NCBI RefSeq assembly: GCF_000725485.1
Contig: NZ_KL647031.1
Coordinates: forward strand, 682,001-746,000
DNA: 64,000 nt
Direction of reading: 5' to 3'
Source of the DNA: Nonomuraea candida
Lineage (GTDB): Bacteria > Actinomycetota > Actinomycetes > Streptosporangiales > Streptosporangiaceae
Shown here: one piece after another, positions 61,797 through 64,000 of the stretch
Position numbering within the stretch: the stretch's first letter is position 1
Layout of the letters: each line of letters opens with the position of its first letter
Position numbers and translations under genes: made by a program
Notes under the pieces: generated by a model
The model's input: only the letters and a program-made list of their open reading frames with translations
Told to the model about the DNA's origin: nothing
The model's database searches: none

Positions 61797-62369
61797 TCAC
61801 TTGAGTGCGGCGGTGACGAAGGCGGCGATCTGGTCGCGCAGCGCCTCGTGGTCGTCGGCCGCGTCGCCCAGTATGATGCGCCCGAGCTGCGGCATCATCG
61901 CCGGGAACAACGCCAGCCCGGTCAGCGTGAACAGCAGCCGCCCCGTCTGCGCCGAAGGCTCCTCGCCCCGCCCCGCCGCGAGTGAGGCCTTCTTGCGCCC
62001 GCAGCGCTCCACTCGGGTCTCCTGCCCGGGCAGCAGCTCCTGCCCCCGGTAGTGGAGCGCCTCCCACATCAGCAGCCGCACCAGGTCGGGGTGCGAGCGG
62101 TAGTAGTCGGTGAGCTTGGCCACGTAGTCGACGGGGTCGGCCCCCGGCAGGGCGATCTGGGCGGTCAGGTCGTCGAGCGCCTCCGTGATGACCGCGTCGA
62201 ACAGCTTCTCCTTGCTGCCGAAATGGCCGTAGATGCGCTCCTTGTTGACGCCGGCGCGCTCGGCGATGCGGTCCACCCGGGCGCCCGCGATGCCGTACGC
62301 GGCGAACTCCTCGCGGGCGGCCTCCAGCAGGGCGGTGCGGGTGGCGGCGGTCGAGACCTTGGGTGCCAT
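61797..62369 (-). CDS. TetR-family regulator of the adjacent MFS exporter
   Basis: 190 residues with a TetR HTH (VDRIAERAGVNKERIYGHF) and helical ligand domain. ATG at 62369 is chosen because TAAGAT (62377-62382, minus strand) lies 7 bases upstream, which implies a leaderless mRNA; an ATG at 62378 would overlap that box. Divergent from the MFS gene over CCAACC/GGTTGG dyads. Confidence 0.9.
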   Translation of the reverse strand: MAPKVSTAATRTALLEAAREEFAAYGIAGARVDRIAERAGVNKERIYGHFGSKEKLFDAVITEALDDLTAQIALPGADPVDYVAKLTDYYRSHPDLVRLLMWEALHYRGQELLPGQETRVERCGRKKASLAAGRGEEPSAQTGRLLFTLTGLALFPAMMPQLGRIILGDAADDHEALRDQIAAFVTAALK

Positions 62370-62388
62370 GGGGTCCATCTTAGCCGCC

Positions 62389-62443
62389 ACCAACCGGTTG
62401 GTTGTAAACCAACCATCCAGTTGACATCCAACCAGTTGGTTGG
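62389..62443. promoter_or_regulatory. Paired CCAACC/GGTTGG operators in the tetR/MFS region
   Basis: ACCAACCGGTTGGT (62389-62402) is a perfect 14-bp palindrome close to the tetR promoter. CCAACC-AGTT-GGTTGG (62428-62443) has perfect 6-bp arms and fills the spacer between the -35 and -10 of the MFS promoter. A further GGTTGG/CCAACC pair links them. Confidence 0.75.
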
Positions 62444-62450
62444 CTAGCGT
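62421..62450 (+). promoter_or_regulatory. MFS promoter: TTGACA, 18-bp spacer, TAGCGT
   Basis: Perfect -35 TTGACA at 62421-62426, -10 TAGCGT at 62445-62450, and the MFS ATG 9 bases later at 62459 with no ribosome-binding site. Predicted leaderless transcript, blocked when the operator in the spacer is occupied. Confidence 0.6.
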
Positions 62451-62458
62451 CCCCCTCC

Positions 62459-63676
62459 ATGACACTCACCTTTCCGCCCAGCTCACCCCCGCAGTCCCCG
62501 CCGGACTCGGGGTCTCGCTACGCGTCCTTCGGCGCCACGCTGACCGCCTTCACGCTCACCGCGATCCTGGTCAGCGGCCAGTTGTACGTCGTGATCCCGC
62601 TTTTGCATGACATGGCCGCTGGCTGGGGCACCCAGGCCGGCGGGCTGACCTGGCTGGTGACCGCGTTCGGCATCGGGTACGGCGTCGGCTTCCTGGTGTT
62701 CGGCCCCCTTTCCGACCGGTACGGCCGCCGCAGAGTGCTGCTGCTGGGCCTGCCGCTGGCCGCGCTGACGACGGCGCTGGTCGCGGTGAGCCCCTCGCCC
62801 GAGGCGGCCCTGGCGTTGCGCGCGGTGCAGGGCGTGGCGGTGGCGACGTTCCCGCCGGCCGCGATGGCCTACCTGGGCGAACGGCTGGAGCCGCGCCGCC
62901 GCGTCGTCGCCATCGCCGCGGTGACCGGGGCCTTCCTCGCCTCGGCCGTGTTGTTGCAGGTCGCCGCCCAGCTCCTGGTGGCGGCGATCGGCTGGCGCGG
63001 CCTGTTCGCGCTCTCCGCCGCCGGCCTCGTGGCGGCGACGCTGGCCGTGCGCGCCGTCCTGCTGCCCGATCGGCCGCGGGAGGGCGGCGGATCGGTGCTG
63101 TCGGCCTACCGGCCGGTGCCCGGGCTGCTGTTCCACCGCGTGCTCGGCCTCCGCTACCTGGCCACGGTCATGCTGATGATCGGCTTCGTGGCGGTCTACA
63201 CGGGCCTGCAGATCTACGGCGTCAGCTCGCCCGCCGAGCTGCTCGCGCTGCGCGCCGCGGGGCTGCCGTCGATCGTGCTGGTGCCCCTGCTCATGCCCTG
63301 GCTGGCCAGGGTCCGGATGACGACCCGGGCGGTGGCGTTCCTGACGGTGGGCGCCCTCGCGCTCGCGGCCGTCGGGCTCACCGGCACCTCCGTGCTGGTG
63401 CTCCTGCTCGCGCTCTACGTCGCCGCGATCGCGGGCGGCCTGCCCAGCCTGAACGAGTCGATCTCGGCGGGCGCGGGACCGGCGCGCGGCACGGCGCTGG
63501 CGCTGTTCTCCTTCGCGCTCGCCGTCGGCGGCAGCGTCGGCCCGCAGGTGGCGGCGGCGTTCGGCGGCTTCACCCCGCTGATGTACGGCCTGGCCGCCGG
63601 CATGGCGCTGGCCGCACTCGCCGTCCTGCTCTCGGCGGCCGGTACGCGCCGCACGGCCCCCTCGGCCGGGAAATGA
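62459..63676 (+). CDS. MFS drug-efflux-type transporter
   Basis: 405 residues with about twelve hydrophobic helices. The loop 2-3 motif GPLSDRYGRRRVLL is the major-facilitator signature, and LRAVQGVAVATFPPAAMAYL fits the drug:proton antiporter group. Under the divergent TetR it probably exports a toxic compound that also induces it. Confidence 0.92.
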   Translation: MTLTFPPSSPPQSPPDSGSRYASFGATLTAFTLTAILVSGQLYVVIPLLHDMAAGWGTQAGGLTWLVTAFGIGYGVGFLVFGPLSDRYGRRRVLLLGLPLAALTTALVAVSPSPEAALALRAVQGVAVATFPPAAMAYLGERLEPRRRVVAIAAVTGAFLASAVLLQVAAQLLVAAIGWRGLFALSAAGLVAATLAVRAVLLPDRPREGGGSVLSAYRPVPGLLFHRVLGLRYLATVMLMIGFVAVYTGLQIYGVSSPAELLALRAAGLPSIVLVPLLMPWLARVRMTTRAVAFLTVGALALAAVGLTGTSVLVLLLALYVAAIAGGLPSLNESISAGAGPARGTALALFSFALAVGGSVGPQVAAAFGGFTPLMYGLAAGMALAALAVLLSAAGTRRTAPSAGK

Positions 63677-63773
63677 GCGAATCCTTGCCCGGGACCGAGG
63701 CCCGCCGGGCGGTCCCGTGACCGTTCCGGTGCCGGGCGGGGCATTCCTGCCGGGACGTACCAGCCGGTAGGGT

Positions 63774-63788
63774 GTTACCGGCGGTAAC
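63774..63788. promoter_or_regulatory. GTTACC-GGC-GGTAAC dyad before the acyl-CoA dehydrogenase
   Basis: Perfect 6-bp arms, ending 20 bp upstream of the ATG. Size and placement suit a TetR-type repressor of fatty-acid genes; which one is unknown. Confidence 0.5.
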
Positions 63789-63808
63789 GCAAGGGAGAGG
63801 TGCGGCAC

Positions 63809-64000
63809 ATGGCGGGGTTCAACCCGGAGCTCAGCGACGACGTGGTCGAGGTTCGCGACTGGGTGCACGCGTTCGCCCGCGACGTGATCCGCCCGGCGGG
63901 CGCCGAATGGGACGAGCGCGAAGAGACCCCCTGGCCCGTCATCCAGGAGGCGGCCAAGATCGGGCTGTACTCCCTCGACTTCTTCGCCACCCAGTGGTTC
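63809..64000 (+). CDS. Acyl-CoA dehydrogenase, N-terminal part
   Basis: The first 64 codons are in the window; the gene runs off the right edge. The start MAGFNPELSDDVVEVRDWV followed by FARDVIRPAGAEWDE and WPVIQEAAKIGLYSL is the helical N-terminal domain of acyl-CoA dehydrogenases (alpha,beta-oxidation of acyl-CoA with FAD). GGGAGAGG precedes the ATG. The active-site base is outside the window. Confidence 0.85.
   Translation, partial: MAGFNPELSDDVVEVRDWVHAFARDVIRPAGAEWDEREETPWPVIQEAAKIGLYSLDFFATQWF

Overview
The window is high-GC actinobacterial chromosome. GTG and TTG starts are common, genes are packed in short operons with ATGA-type overlaps, and there is an unusual density of transcription regulators (LacI, FCD/GntR, IclR, ROK, four TetR, LysR, OmpR-type response regulator, AraC and a RamB-like XRE protein). 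A glucosyl-3-phosphoglycerate synthase, IdeR-type iron boxes, LytR-CpsA-Psr and proline-rich membrane proteins, and a complete Entner-Doudoroff cluster point to the Streptosporangiaceae; Nonomuraea is my best guess (inference). I saw no tRNA, rRNA, CRISPR array, transposase or phage gene.

Layout. 1-6.6 kb: sugar use (end of an MsiK/UgpC-like ABC ATPase, GH13 alpha-glucosidase, LacI regulator, PfkB kinase, KDPG-type aldolase, FCD regulator, 2-hydroxyacid dehydrogenase). 6.7-11.3 kb: membrane Ser/Thr kinase, cytochrome P450 and an IclR regulator with matching dyads in front of both the P450 and the regulator, then an XdhC remnant. 11.3-14.5 kb: a 1053-residue NACHT-LRR STAND NTPase, the best immune-type candidate here. 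14.5-21.4 kb: eda, glk, edd and zwf, divergent from a ROK regulator across a perfect 16-bp palindrome. 21.4-26 kb: ABC-F ATPase with divergent TetR gene, a chimeric multicopper-oxidase fragment, then an iron-box-controlled pair (heme-utilisation-like protein and ribosomal protein S4). 26-34.9 kb: single-domain voltage-gated channel, DrrAB-like exporter with TetR, intracellular subtilase, membrane spermidine-synthase-like protein and a hydrolase-fold protein lacking its nucleophile. 35-42.8 kb: LCP protein, zinc metallopeptidase, LysR, two-component system, AraC. 42.9-50.5 kb: LolA-like protein with an ABC exporter, YcnI copper protein, and a second ABC exporter whose first permease seems to start at AUA. 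50.7-56 kb: HSL-type hydrolase, iron-regulated siderophore-interacting protein, isocitrate lyase with a divergent RamB-like regulator. 56-64 kb: NhaA, LLM oxidoreductase, aldo/keto reductase with divergent TetR, GpgS, TetR/MFS pair, start of an acyl-CoA dehydrogenase.

How the parts work together. Maltodextrin-type sugars would be imported with the MsiK-like ATPase, cut by the alpha-glucosidase, phosphorylated by glucokinase and sent through Zwf, Edd and Eda to pyruvate and glyceraldehyde 3-phosphate. Acetate or fatty-acid growth would use isocitrate lyase under the RamB-like regulator. TCTCAG-type direct repeats occur before both the two-component operon and the LolA/ABC operon, suggesting the response regulator controls an envelope export module. 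Iron boxes at 25.3 and 51.7 kb tie heme and siderophore genes, and possibly a ribosomal protein, to iron status. A recurring feature is in-frame tandem repeats (12-36 bp units) inside otherwise ordinary genes.
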